Below, piece after piece: positions 48,122 to 60,615 of a DNA stretch of 64,000 bases. This DNA comes from Pyrenochaeta sp. MPI-SDFR-AT-0127 (taxonomy: Eukaryota > Ascomycota > Dothideomycetes > Pleosporales > Cucurbitariaceae), in the NCBI GenBank assembly GCA_020747015.1, contig JAGTJM010000038.1, positions 248,001-312,000 of the forward strand, given 5' to 3'. Position 1 is the first letter of the stretch. Each line of letters begins with the position of its first letter. The position numbers and the translations under genes were made by a program. The notes beneath the pieces are model-generated. The model was not told where the DNA came from, made no database searches, and was given only the letters and a program-made list of their open reading frames with translations.

Positions 48122-51100
48122 ATGGCAGAAGGCATTTCCTCTGTCAAGCCTTCTACGTCCTTCACTTCATACGTTCGTCCTGCGGACGTCTGGAATACCT
48201 CAACGACTGAATATTCGAACAATGCATTTCAAGGCCTTCCAGAAAGTAGCCGATGGGAGGCTGCCAAGGAAGGAGCATTGGGAAGACTTCAAAATCGCCG
48301 TTTGCAGAGAAACTATCGTAAAGGCTTAAAAAGAAGATTAGAAGATCTAGAGAAAGCTGAACACATCGATTACACACAAGAGACTATAAATACAACATTG
48401 GGAGAGGGCATTTCGAAAGGTGTTCCATCCCATGAAGTTATTCCCACAAGTACTTCATCCGATGTAGGACCAAAGATCAGCTCGGGCCAGACTCCAGACA
48501 ACAATTTCCTGTGCCGTAACACTTTGCGTGTCATGGGTATACCTTCTGACGTTTCTGGGGATGAACTCAGTGTGATATGTATTGGCCTATGTGGCTTTAA
48601 GCGCTTATGCTGGCGGGCCAAGAAAAATGGACCTATATGTCTTATCGAATTTGAAGATGTCGATTCAGCAGCTAAAGCTCTCGAACACCTCAAGACTATT
48701 CCACTACTAAACAGTATCAAGGGAGGCATCCGAATTAGCTACTCCGAGTATTCTTTCATACCTCATTCGCAGCAAACCCATGATTATCAACTCAGCAACA
48801 ACGAAGATGCGATCTCCAGTACAAGTTTCATCACACCAAATTCGAGCAGCACTACAACTTTGCATTCCGCAGACACGCGTCTACCGGCCAAAACACCTGC
48901 ACACTTTAGGGAGGAACAATACAAAAAACCTCAACATCAAACATCAGATTCAGAATCTGCCAGAACACGTTCTAAAATGCCCGCATCGGAAGGAGTACCT
49001 CAATTAGTAACGACTACGAAAGTCGTTCGCAACCGCCATTTTGATTTTCCAGCCTCACTGCGGCCTCGGTTTGCGATGCAGGGTGTTGGGTTCTTGGTTT
49101 TAATAACGTTGATCATCGGCTCCATCACTGCTATAACTATGTCAATCGCATCTTTTGAGGAAGTATGTTCAGTCTTTTTATGTGCACTTTACCCCACTTT
49201 GCTTTACGGGCCAAGTATCAATAACGCTAGTTTTCATCACAAACTCAAAACCCCAACTTGGTCAGAGGCGAGCGACAATGATAAGGAATACTTCAAGTAC
49301 TTAGAGCTCATGACTATCTATTACTATCCTGTAACGATTATTGCCACTTCATTTTCCATACCAACACCCAACATGTCCTTGGAAAGTAACTGGATTTCTT
49401 TCAGGATGGCGGTTCCTTTCGCTCCGTTGATTATATATCCAATATCATCTATCATTCGAGGTGCGCTGCATTACATTATTGGAGCCATAAGCGGCAAGGG
49501 ATTATATCCGAGAACCAAAGGACCATTTTGTTTCATTCTGCCTATCAATCTCGGGCGGATTGTTGTATTCCTATATCCAGGGCTTGCCGCATTACTTCAC
49601 ATATCTGGGGCATTTCGATGGATCTCTAGTTATGGCCACTCTTTTCGAGTTGCCTCAGAAGCGGGAATCGCCGTATGGTGTGCGTTACTTACTTTCTGGT
49701 CATATTCCTCAGTTCTACGTATGTGCTTTTTCAGGAACACAGCGCGGAGGACATGGGGGTGCAGTGTGGAAATTCTCAACGCAACGAAAATCAGGGCAAT
49801 TATACTACGGTCGACTTCTAGTACGATCAGCTTTCGATGGAGAACTTGTGCTGCCAAGGTAGCATGCTCTCAGAAACATCCAGCCATGCACCAAAGACCA
49901 GATCCTCTAAGCAGCAGTTTACAATATCAGATAGAGCAACACATGGACTTTTTGGAAGTTGATACTGCCTGCAAAGAGTTGGCCAGGCCACCAATTCAAC
50001 AGGCCAAACAAATCACAAAAGAGGGAGATGATCAGTCGCTACAGTATGAAACAGATTCTATGTTTGCGAATATCCCGCAGATTAAAAACAAATTCCATCC
50101 GGATTCCAGACAAATGATGATACAAGGAGATGGGAGCTCGAGTAAGGTGATCAGTACAGCCTCTAATGCCAATGTTGCATCTACAGTCACCAATATTGCT
50201 GTTGATTCGAGTCCCAGCTTGATTACCACTCATGCCCCCACCTGGGTTCCTAGAGTTGATGAATGGAACCAACCTGCCTTTGAGGCCCGGCCATCATCAA
50301 TACAAGACCAAGAGAAAGGTGCAATTGACAACAATAACAGAAATCAAAACTTACCCCTTCATCCGATAGGGAATTCTACGGCTATCGACGCGGATGTTCT
50401 CTTGCACAATTCAATGAAGGGGCTGGTAGTGAGAGATGGTGCGCCAAGTAGCTCGGATGACCATCAAGAGATGGTGGGAAGTCAGTCTCGGGTCAATGGA
50501 AGCCCTGGCCGATCTCAAAAACATCGTTACATCAAAAAAATTAGTGGAAAAGCCGAAGCACTTTTCAGCTTCTCCATAGAGAACAACAGCGAGCTGCCTC
50601 TCCAGCAAGGGCAAATTATCCACATCGTTTCCCCGCAAAGGCATGGCTGGCTTGTAGCGCGGGATATCCAAACTGGCAGGAGCGGCCTAGTACCCAGAAA
50701 GTATGTCCGTCTCCTTGGCAAGGAAGAAAGAATTGTGAAAATTCAGAGAAAGAGTGCCGGAAAATCACAGCAAGAACGTGACCACCAAACTCTAGAAAGT
50801 GTGCAAATTCGATCATCACCGTACGCTAAAAAGATGCAACGGGAGGTCAGGAGGGAGCAGATTGAAACTCCAGAACAGAACTTTGTCGAAGAAATACATG
50901 ACAATCTACAATCAGTGAGGGTCGAACGTGCGGATCTTCATGAACGAAAATCAGACACGACCGAGATCAGTACCCAATCACGCATGAGCGAGCTCAAAGA
51001 CGATGCTTCCACGACACTCTTCTCGTGTATGGTTGATCATTGTGACACATGTTATAATCGAGTGCTGTCTCAACATAGCACAATTGTGGGTGATAATTGG

Positions 51101-52608
51101 GAACAGGTTCGAGACCAACTACCAGAGGCTTGGAAGTGGGATGTCGAATTCCATGGCGATTGTTGGACATGTACGCCTATTGAAACAGACATACCAAAAG
51201 GATACCCACTCAGGATAGGTCAGGCACCAGTCGTGCTACATGTGGAATATCAGTGGCCTCCAATGGCTGGCGTAAACCCGCCGCCAGACCCAAAGCCCTC
51301 AACACCTTTTGACTACCGGAAAGAAGTGCCATTAGAAGTTTTGCGGGACATGTTCCTCACATTTGAGGGTAGTCTAGGGTTTTACGTGCTTATTAGTGGT
51401 CTCCTCCAGATCATTGTGCACGAAGACTTTGACACAACATGGGCCTCATCTCATCTTCCGCACAAGTATGGTGGTCTCAAGGTGTGCTACATCCCGCAGA
51501 CCCTGGACCCAACAATGCTCCCAAGCAAGACTGAGACAACGAAGACAAAGGAAACGCTGTCATCGCAGAACACCACCTTTTCCAGTATCTTTAGACCTAT
51601 GCGAATATCAAACGCTTCGCTGAATCCAACACTCAAACTAAACGACTTTATCGAGGCTCGACCGAAATCAAACCACAAGAAAGAGAAGTATTCTGGAAAA
51701 ATTGGTCTCAAGGTCACTCAGGATGAACATCCATATTTGCTTATGTCATCACACGTTATCACAGAAGCAATCTTAGCAAAGTCGCATCGAGAAACACTCT
51801 TTGGAAGAAATCGGCCCCGCTTAGACAAACTTAGCGGTGATTGGAATGAGCACGTTGAAATCTGGGCTGGGAATGAAATGGTATGCTACTCTTCTTTACA
51901 TTCAAGCAGAGAGCCTTGTCGATGTCTTGTAAATCACGTTCAAGTATCCATCGTGTGTCACACTCGTATTAACAACTGCTGTGATAGATTGGAAACATCG
52001 AAAAGACTTTCGATACAGCAGCGGACATATATCCCAATGGATTTCACCACGATGTAACACTAGTTAAACCCACAACGCCCGCTGCTGTCAAGGACATTGC
52101 GTCACCCATACCCAATCTAGGATGGTTGACTCATGATTCATGGGCTTCTTTACGCCAGCAAACATCAGCAGTCAAAATTCTGGGCTCAAGTGAAGACCGT
52201 CACAATGCGAAGACTTTGAAGTGCCATCGTCCTTCAGATATTCTTGTCATAGGCGAAGGTATATTTTTGAACCAGACCGCTGCTGTCGGTGGTGCGAAAA
52301 GCCTCAAAGATCACGATATGTCGACCTGGAAGAACCTTATCTCTCGTGCACTTCTCTATCGTGTGTACCCGGATTTCGACCTACCAAACGGCCACAGTGG
52401 CACAGCGCTTTATGCAGACGGCATGAGAGAAGATGGCAGCGAAGGTCCAGGGATTGTAGGCTTTCAGAGCTTCGTGCAACGGAGTGGTCATGTGCAAAGT
52501 TTTGAGATGGAAGGTCCTGCGCTGGAAAGAAGATTGCAATTGGGAAGAGTTGCGTTTTATGGTGCATTTGAAGTACCAGCGGAGCTCAAGGAGTACGATA
52601 TCGTGTAA
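48122..52608 (+). CDS. Multidomain membrane protein: bZIP-like basic region, RRM, TM segments, SH3, trypsin-like protease
   Basis: Exons 48122-51880 and 51988-52608 give 1,459 residues. A basic stretch RLQNRRLQRNYRKGLKRRL (about 55-73) resembles a bZIP basic region. An RRM (about 132-208) with LRVMGIPSDV and the GPICLIEFEDVDSA core resembles the Whi3 family. Several hydrophobic segments lie between about 315 and 550. An SH3-like domain (about 815-870) has ALFSFS, ELPLQQGQ and GLVPRKYVRLL. The C-terminal third contains possible trypsin-fold residues: His in LLMSSHVI, Asp in HHDVTLV and Ser in LPNGHSGTALY. I know no named family with this order. The frame is continuous, so a fusion of neighbouring genes by sequencing error is unlikely, though the stretch at 49,720-49,870 reads poorly and could hide an unrecognised intron. 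The function is unknown. Confidence 0.65.
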
Positions 52609-52636
52609 CGAGGATCTTTTCCCACTGTCCTAAGAT

Positions 52637-54346
52637 TCAGACGGTGAAACGCTTAGTTGGTTGACGATACATCATGCGCTGAGTTCTACTAGAAATATGT
52701 TCCCAGCTTTCTTGATACCTTTTTGTGAACCCTTGTCTTTCATCCCACTGATATATGACAAAAGTAGCAAGCCCAACTGACACCGTGACGATAGCCCATA
52801 TCCAGACACTCAGCTTTTCGAATTCAATCAAGTTCATGCCAAATATGGATGTACAGTAGGACAATGGAAGGAAAACTGTCGCCAGCACTGTAAGCTTAGT
52901 GACTTGCGTCGCTAGCGTGATTTGCTTCTTCGATTCTGCAAGGGCTACGCTACTGACAAGAATAGAAATGGCTTCCTGATGGTGCATGGAGAACTGACGT
53001 GTGCGTACGAGCAAATATTCGTAATCTTCTTCAACGCTTTTCCTGGCCTCGCTTGCCGTTTTGGCCTGCGACGCTGTGAGATTGGAGGACCATTCCGTTA
53101 GGGCTGATGATCGCAAAAATCGTAGCACTTCCTCGTGTCTGCACGCATGGTCGTCTAGAATATGTTTGTGTAAAATGAGTTGTTCTAGGTGTTCCTTTGA
53201 CTTTCTTGGGTCCCAAACAGTCGAGGTGAGGATTTCATAATGCTTTGTTACAACAGCTAAAGACTGGTTTCCGCTGATGGCAGCAAACGAAAGGATAGGT
53301 GTAAGAGCATATATAGGATCTTGCGCAGCAATAGCATAGTCTAGCAACAGATGATGCTCTGATGGCATGTGCGAAGCCCATTGAACTAGTGGATCATCGG
53401 CGAAGGCTCCCGAACTTGAGCAGTCTGCCGAAGGCGACGGTAAGGGATGTTCGAGCATTGAATCCTTCCCTAGCATCGCGATAGGAATCAAACGGGTAGA
53501 ATGTACCCCAGTCTTCGAGCAGGAGCTTAGATGGCTGATGAATTGATGGAATTCCAAACTCTTTAGCAGCGCCCGGTTGCCTACATCAGACCACAAAATT
53601 GCTGAAATCGATCAGTCAGTGGTACAAGGTCATGAGTAACAATAATATAACGGACCTGTCCAACTATCTCCATCTGTTTCGATTGTGATTGATATGTCTT
53701 GCTCGATAAGGAAGTGGTGGTCCCCTATATGTGAATGTCCCCGAACATATGAGCTACCAGGAGCGGCGGACAGGCGTGCGGGATTTGGTTCGACACTTCC
53801 GGGCAACACTTGGAGCCTTCCAGTAAGAGACAAATGACCTAGTGAATGCATGGAATATCCTTGGGTGGTAATACGAAGCACTAAACCTCTCCCAGAGGTC
53901 ACTGATGGCAACCGAGGAACAGCGTACAGTACGGGGCCCCTTGAGGCTCGCCAGAGATGTATATGTCGCCGGAAAAACTCAGGCTCGATGCCATACTTCG
54001 CTCCTATTGATGCAATCCACGAGCCTGGTAAATGACCACAGAGGAAGAGTACATGGCCTTCGCCTTTTCTAGGAAGTGGTTCATCGGCTAGCTTCTGTAA
54101 TTGGGAGAAAGAGTAGGTAGTAGACCGGTATTGCGATGGATGAGGCTCAGCTCGATAAGTTGTCAAGCAAGCTAGGTCGTATTCATCGATATCTGGAAAT
54201 TCGGTGGGCAGGAATGTAAAATTCTCTTTGAGTAACTCTACTAAGAACCTGTAAATGAAGCCGTGGAACATCGTCTTCGTATACGAGCGCGCCCCATACT
54301 CGAGAACAAAGGCACGCCAATCGTTAGCATTTCGTGGAGGTCGCAT
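52637..54346 (-). CDS. CorA-like magnesium/metal transporter family protein
   Basis: Exons 53656-54346 and 52637-53601 (54-bp intron) give 551 residues. The C-terminus carries the diagnostic GMN tripeptide (CTSIFGMNL) just after the first of two hydrophobic segments, the second being VWIWAIVTVSVGLATFVIY. The long N-terminal part would be the cytosolic domain with coiled-coil stalk (ESKKQITLATQVTKL). CorA proteins are pentameric divalent-cation channels; many fungal members with this Phe-Gly-Met-Asn variant are uncharacterised and sit beside regulatory or signalling domains. The start is the first ATG in frame; an upstream exon is possible. It faces the multidomain protein gene tail to tail with only 28 bp between stops. 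Confidence 0.75.
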
Positions 54347-54838
54347 ATCAACGGTGATAATGGGGTACAACTATCTCATGACCTGCTCCAAGAAACGTAA
54401 CGAAATTGAACTGTGGAGTACACTGATGAGGCTGCCTAACGATGAGGGGCACGTCAAGGCTGAGGAAGTCTGCATGCTCCACGCCACAAGGCGATGTCTC
54501 ACAGCCACTGAGAGAGCAGTATAAGCGAGCGAGAGCGCCGATCATGGACTTAGATGAAATAAAAAGTGCATGGTCTTCCATATCTGCAGGAAAATTCTTG
54601 AATGCGATCTCAGCTTCAGATATTCAGGCAGCTTTGTTCTCAAATATTGATAGCGAGTGGTATATAGCCAGCCCTTTTGGCACACAATCAAACTATGCAT
54701 ACTTATCCTCTTGCCGTCACGTAAAAGACCCTATCACCTGCGCCACACCCAAAGCAACTTGCAAAACAGTCAACAACACAACGACGGTGGCGAAACTGGA
54801 TGTGGTCAGCGTGATAGATCGCATTGTTGGAAGGCTTC
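54347..54838. other. Intergenic, CorA-like promoter; doubtful ORF
   Basis: A 171-codon open frame (54442-54957, plus) runs through here and overlaps the next gene. It contains the phrase MDLDEIKSAWSSISAGKFLNAI but no family signal, so I do not call it a gene. Confidence 0.35.
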
Positions 54839-56026
54839 CTACAGGAATGTCCAGAATTGTAGCGTGTCTCTTCGATCACGGAATAGTACCCATATACTCC
54901 AAGGCTTGGCTGCTTGCAGGTGTTGTTCTAGAATCACAATACGGGACCAAAGGTTAGGAAATGAATCTGGTGTCCAATCAGAAGAGGTATTTGACATCAA
55001 AATGGCCAGCAACGGATCGTATCGGCTACTATTTGCGCCGTGTTTACTGTGATTGTTGAATCTCTTGCACATGGCAATTGCTTTCCTTCGACAACGTTGC
55101 GCGGAGCATGACCAGCACAAGCAAATTGAACCCATGCAAAAGATATTGACCAATCGTGTGTGCTGAGTGCTGGTGGGCCAGGCATTGAACAAAAGGCTGT
55201 AAGACTCGCGAACTTCTTGTGCTAATTCTCGACTTAAGCCAACCAACTCTGGCGTTAGAGAGGTCGCAGATAACGCGCATGGCAGTGCGAAAATCTCTAG
55301 GATCTGCTGACCTCCCCGTTTTGAGAGCAGCATATGACGAGAGAGATTGTGCGTCCACATGATGTCTACGGCCCCAAACACATTAAGGGTGTAGGCATTG
55401 AGTCGTGTTGAGCGGATGGAAAGAGACTCCAAAGAGTCTAAATCATCGAGGAAGCGTTGGGACAGGCAGTTCTGTAAGACTGAACTTGTTCCTGGATTAT
55501 GTTGGCACCCATGATTCGCAATTGAGGTTGATGGAAGTAGACCGCTCCCTTGGATGAGTCCACATACAGACTCCCCATAAGGCTGGCGTCCAGGATTAGA
55601 AGGTCTCTGCGCGTACAGACTGTAAGCAAGAGTAACTCTTCGAACCCTCTCACCAGCTACCGGCAAGAGGCGAAACGAGCTTAACATCATCGTCCATATT
55701 CCGATGGTACACAACACGGTATCCTCCACAACTTCCCGTCTTGTTTGGCTCCCCGCCTTAGTGTCCGCAAAGTACTCAACATCTGTTGAGATAGACATGG
55801 AGTCCAGAAAACTCTGGATACTTCTCACTGTCAGGCTTTCATCTTGGAAGTACTTCACAATTCGCACTAAGAGCTGTATATGCCCATCAAGTGTTCGACC
55901 CACACATTCGTTTGTGATATAGTTGATGTACGGTTCCGCGGTGTTATCGGTCGGATAATCAGGGAAGCCCAGTGCGTGTGCAAGCTCGATTTGGAGTCTA
56001 TCATGGGGAGTGCGTTTACGAGGCAT
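54839..56026 (-). CDS. Uncharacterised fungal protein
   Basis: Single open frame of 395 residues from the ATG at 56026 (MPRKRTPHDRLQIELAHALGF). I recognise no catalytic or DNA-binding motif. The sequence has a mixed alpha-helical look, with blocks such as EDTVLCTIGIWTMMLSSF and a C-terminal LWSRIVILEQHLQAAKPWSIWVLFRDRRDTLQFWTFL (shown in part by its key words LEQHLQA and RDRRDT). These blocks look like those of a widespread family of fungal hypothetical proteins without zinc finger. Cysteine-rich sequence near 55,040-55,130 reads poorly and may contain an unspliced intron or decay. It has no evident link to the cluster. Confidence 0.5.
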   Translation of the reverse strand: MPRKRTPHDRLQIELAHALGFPDYPTDNTAEPYINYITNECVGRTLDGHIQLLVRIVKYFQDESLTVRSIQSFLDSMSISTDVEYFADTKAGSQTRREVVEDTVLCTIGIWTMMLSSFRLLPVAGERVRRVTLAYSLYAQRPSNPGRQPYGESVCGLIQGSGLLPSTSIANHGCQHNPGTSSVLQNCLSQRFLDDLDSLESLSIRSTRLNAYTLNVFGAVDIMWTHNLSRHMLLSKRGGQQILEIFALPCALSATSLTPELVGLSRELAQEVRESYSLLFNAWPTSTQHTRLVNIFCMGSICLCWSCSAQRCRRKAIAMCKRFNNHSKHGANSSRYDPLLAILMSNTSSDWTPDSFPNLWSRIVILEQHLQAAKPWSIWVLFRDRRDTLQFWTFL

Positions 56027-56457
56027 TAGTAGTACTTCAGGTCTTGTTTGCAAATCGGGGTTCGTGAATGTAGGTATGTATGGGTTGACGGGGTAAATGC
56101 CAAAGACTTCCTTCTAGCTATTCCAAGGAATGAGGAGTGCTAACACCAGGTATAAGTGCATAAACCAAGGCTCCCAGGGCTGAGAGACTGCCATGTTGAC
56201 CATTTAACCAAGGCTGAGGCTCACATGCTCACACTCGTGTGGCTGCAGTTGCAACAGCTCGGAAGTGGAGGTATCTTATCGATAAGAATGTATCCGCAAT
56301 CCGTCTCGCCAATGACGCGCTACCTCAACTCTACGCCTGTTCTGTGCCTCGTGACACGGACCAAGACAATCCTATAATTGAAAGAAACTCGCATAGCAGT
56401 GCCAGCTATGTTTCTTGCAGGGCCTTGTCCTGACTACCACGTGTTGCGAGCCTCGCC
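56027..56457. promoter_or_regulatory. Divergent promoter of uncharacterised protein and Zn2Cys6 regulator
   Basis: 431-bp gap. A CACGTG palindrome at about 56438-56443 is just upstream of the regulator's proposed start. No other feature is seen. Confidence 0.4.
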
Positions 56458-58868
56458 ATGTACTCATTCTTGTGCACCCCCAATTCCGCTGTTTTGCTGA
56501 CCTCACACCAGGAACACCAACAGCAACAGGCGCAATGGGAAGCCAGCGTCTTGCGAGCCATGCAGGTTAAACAAAACCAAATGTGATCACGGTCATCCAA
56601 AGTGCGATCGCTGTCGCCAACGTGGCATAGAAGACCGATGTTTCTACCATCCTGCGCCTCTCACCAAACCTCGCAACGCTGCCGATGAGTCAGGTACTGG
56701 TGAATCGCGCCCACTGAAGAGAAAGTATGCATATTCCTGTGATACACCTGCTCGCTTTTTTTTAACACGGCTAGACGACCACGGCCAATATCGACTTCGG
56801 GTCCAGTGTTTCCCCCAGCGTTTTCCTCAACGTCTCCTTCACAAGGTGACAAACTAGCCGATGCTGTTGCCGCGGATGTCTATCACCCAGGCTTTCTTGG
56901 GCCAGGATCGTATGCAGTTCTTTTACCAGAGGACGAAGACGCGGAGAAACGACATGAACGCGAGCCATCTGTCGCGTCCGAGCGGTCAGATCGAGAATTG
57001 ACTCATCAACACCCACTCACCAAGTCCATGAGGTACCAGATGGCCAATGACGTTCTGAGCATTTTTCGCCATTACAATGCAATAAGAGAACTAGTTTTGT
57101 GGTACAATGCCAGTAATGAAGCAGGTGTCATACCAGCACAGCTCCAGATTGATGCAATCAATGGCATGGAACAAGTCGTTGATAAGCATGACCTGCGCAA
57201 CTCACCACCGAGCCCTGAATTTATAGCCCAGGTACTAGAAAGCACAAGTCGACCACTCACGATATCGCAGTCGCTGGAGGCGCGCGATTTCCACATACTG
57301 TGTTCGGGAGAAAACCTGCGTTTCGAAATCATTGGATTTTTACTAGCAACGGCTGGAAGATCACTTACGTTTGGGTTCGCCCCGGATCTCTTCAACGACC
57401 CAGCAAACCGAGGTTCGAAATCACGCTTCATTGACGAGCTTCTTCGTGCGAGTACGACTTGTTTGTTCCTATGCACTATGCTGGCAACGGTAAACGACAT
57501 CAACGTCTGGATGTTCTACGAAAACTACCTGTTCACCACAATGATGTGCGGCTATGCAGGTACGTAGCTCAACAAACGGTCTGGAGAGGGAGATGACAAT
57601 CTGACCATTCATAGGCCCACCATCGTGGCGGCGCATTGGGGAGCTATCAACGCAAATGTACTCCCTGGGAATCCACAAAGAGTCAACCAACGCAAATGTT
57701 CCCGTATGGCTCCGAGAGACTCGTCGGAGAGTGTTTTGCTCGTCCTACAATCAAGACAAATCCATATCAACCTTTCTCGGGCGCCCAATTCGAATCAGCC
57801 AAAGGCACACTGATATTGCCCTCCCACTCGACCTAGGCGACGATGAGGCGACCGGCGATAAGCCTGTTCTTCAGGCAGCTGTTGCAAAACTGGATCCTGA
57901 TGGGTGGAACACGAAAGGGAGATGGCTGAGAGCGTCATGGATTGTTTGTTTTCACGGCCGTCCAAACCGTGGGATAAGCTAACATATCTGCAGCGCCTGC
58001 GATACATCTCTCTCCGCTTCAGGGAGGAGATCCTTGAATTCTCCTTGGTAAAAATTGACGAGAATGTAGAACATCAACTGCTGTATGTAAACCAAAGCCC
58101 CACCTTTATCCACTCTCAAGCAACCTAACATACCGCAGGGACATATCCCAGCGCATCCGCACATCCTGGGACTCGCTACCCAAGCATATGCGATACTGGA
58201 AGACGTGCTGGGACGAAGACATACCCTCCACCGTCTGTCTAATGCTAATCATCGTCGACCTAACACACTGGTATAACGAGTTCATGATCCAGAAACTGCT
58301 CGACTACCAGCCGCTCACGCTCAACACGGCACTGCTCCGCGTTTCCATCGACCTCCTCGCAAACGTGCTCACGCTAGGCACAATCCGCGATCGCAGCTAC
58401 GACATCCATCGTGACCTTCTCCACGCCATTCTCCTCTTCGGTGTTCCTGCTGCTTCGGTCCTTGCTACCGCGCTCCGTGAACAACAGCATACGGGCCAGC
58501 AGTTCCCGGCTGAAGTGTCGAGAGCGGAGATTATACGCATGCTCTCTGTCCTCATCAGCCATCTCGATGCTGCCGCCCATGTGGAGAACTCGGGTGCGAG
58601 GCAGGGTGAGGCAAATTACAATCTTTGCCGCAAAGCATCTAAGATCTTTACGCGCGTTATTGATGCCGTGTTAGATGCTCACGCGCCTGGTGGCAGTGAG
58701 GTGACGCCGAGTGGTGACCAAATGCTAGACTTGTTCCCAGGCCCCGGGCTGGATGGGTTTGAGAGTTTGGAGTTCGGGGGGTTTGGAATGCAGTTGGGTG
58801 GTGGTGCTGGAGGCGGAGGGGGTAATGACGGGATCGATTGGGGAGCTATTGGGCAGTGGAGTCTTTGA
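56458..58868 (+). CDS. Zn2Cys6 fungal-specific transcription factor
   Basis: Proposed exons 56458-56471, 56512-56724, 56775-57559, 57615-57943, 57994-58082 and 58139-58868 sum to 719 residues in one frame. The binuclear zinc cluster is complete: SCEPCRLNKTKCDHGHPKCDRCRQRG has six cysteines in C-x2-C-x6-C-x6-C-x2-C-x6-C order (encoded near 56555-56640). The middle homology region of the Fungal_trans family follows, including CSSYNQDKSISTFLGRP. The C-terminus is Gly-rich and ends in WGAIGQWSL, a possible activation tail. The first exon of 14 bp and the 40-bp first intron are guesses; the true start may differ. One donor is GTTTGT. It may regulate neighbouring genes, but it lies outside the motif-bearing part of the cluster. 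Confidence 0.82.
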
Positions 58869-59176
58869 GTCCATCTAATCGAATTCGGGTCGGCACGCGG
58901 CGGATCATAGACGGACGCACTTTAGGAGTTGCACACATGTAGTAAGGTGCGTGTTGTACATGTCATTATATTTTTTTCCCACCTGAGCAAGATGCTCAAC
59001 GCCTCCAATCTAGGTCCTTTTGCCGTGCTAAACTACATGATGAACGACAATGGGAGAAGCGGAGAGCGGGGAATATACGTGTCCAATATTGTACAAGAAA
59101 GCCTCCCCTGAATGTTCACTGGGTATGCCATGACTCCTTCGAAACCATCTTTCGTGTCTCATCTCTTCAATGTTGC
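58869..59176. other. Convergent spacer, no gene seen
   Basis: Spacer between the regulator and EF-Tu 3' ends. Nothing recognisable. Confidence 0.5.
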
Positions 59177-60615
59177 TTACTCCAGGACACGTGTTACGAG
59201 ACCAGTAGCGACTGTGCGGCCACCCTCACGCATGTTGAATCGCTGACCAGTCTCAAGCACGTGTGGCTGATGGAGCTCACAGACCATCTCAACATTGTCA
59301 CCGGGCATGACTAGCTTCTCATGCGCGTCCTCAGTACCCTCGGGCCAGTTGAGCGCACACGACTCATCAGCAGTTCGGATGAACATCTGAGGCCTGTAGT
59401 TCTCGCCGAAGCCAGTGTGACGTCCACCCTCTTCCTTGCTCAAGACGTACATGGAGACTAGGAACTTCTTGTGCGCCTTGACCTGTCCTGGAACGGAGAC
59501 GACCATGCCACGCCTGACATCCTCGCGCTTTACACCACGGAGCAAGAGGCCAGAGTTGTCGCCGGCACGCGACTCGTCGCAAGACTTCTTGAAGGTCTCA
59601 ATGTCGGTGACCTTGGTCCTGATGGGTGCGGTGCCCTTGCCAACGAGCTCGACCTCAGAATCCTTCTTCAGGATACCGCGCTCGACACGACCAGAAACGA
59701 CGGTTCCACGTCCAGCGATGGAGAAGACATCCTCAACAGCCATGAGGAAAGGCTTCTCGGTCTCACGGACGGGGGTGGGGATCCAGGTGTCGACAGCCTC
59801 GAGCAGCTCATCGATCTTCTGCTCGCCAATGTCGGGCTGGCGGTCTTCAAGCGCGCAGAGAGCAGAGCCCATGATGATAGGCGTCTCATCACCCTCGAAG
59901 CCATAGCTGCTCAGCAGCTCACGCATCTCCATCTCGACGAGCTCCAACATCTCCTTGTCCTCGATAGCATCCACCTTGTTCACAAAGACGACAATCTTCT
60001 GCACGCCAACCTGACGGGCAAGAAGCAAATGCTCCCTTGTCTGGGGCATCTGACCATCTGACGCGGCAACGACGATGATCGCACCATCCATGTTTGCGGC
60101 ACCCGTAATCATGTTCTTGATGTAATCGGCGTGACCAGGGCAGTCAACGTGGGCATAGTGGCGGTTGTCGGTCGAGTACTCGATGTGGGCTGTGGCGATG
60201 GTGATACCACGCTTGCGCTCCTCAGGGGCCTTGTCAATGGCACCGTATTCGAGGAACTTTGCGTAGCCCTTTGATGCTTGTCGCTTGGTGATGGCGGCTG
60301 TGAGGGTGGTCTATACAGTGTCAACATTGGTGGTGCTCAAAGATGGGCAAGAAAGGGAGGTTTTGTGTACCTTTCCGTGATCGACGTGGCCAATGGTTCC
60401 TACACTCGGTGAGCTTGCATATATCAAACACCATGGAGGAGCATACCAATGTTGACATGCGGCTTATCTCTGGTGAACGCCGCATAGTTCCGTACGCCGT
60501 TCATATACCGGCTTGTGCCCTGCATGCCCAGAGCATTTTGCACTGGGTTGACGCCGCGCTGGTACTGGAAGGCAGAGCGCGCAGTGCGCTGGAAGACTCT
60601 TGAGAAGCTCGACAT
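59177..60615 (-). CDS. TUF1: Mitochondrial translation elongation factor Tu
   Basis: Exons 60447-60615, 60371-60399 and 59177-60310 give 443 residues. The first exon encodes an Arg/Ser-rich, acid-poor mitochondrial targeting sequence (MSSFSRVFQRTARSAF). The GTPase motifs are all present: GTIGHVDHGK-TTLT (P loop, split by an intron right after the Lys), RGITI, DCPGH, and NKVD. Domains 2 and 3 follow with the usual GRGTVVSGRVERG and the C-terminal GGRTVATG. It delivers aminoacyl-tRNA to the mitochondrial ribosome. Codon use is strongly biased, as expected for a highly expressed housekeeping gene. It is divergent from the hydrolase gene. Confidence 0.97.

Noticed and set aside
54442..54957. 171-codon plus-strand ORF
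   Set aside because: Overlaps the uncharacterised minus-strand gene and the CorA-like promoter; no recognisable domain or intron structure.
59471..60061. 196-codon plus-strand ORF opposite EF-Tu
   Set aside because: Antisense shadow of a strongly codon-biased gene.
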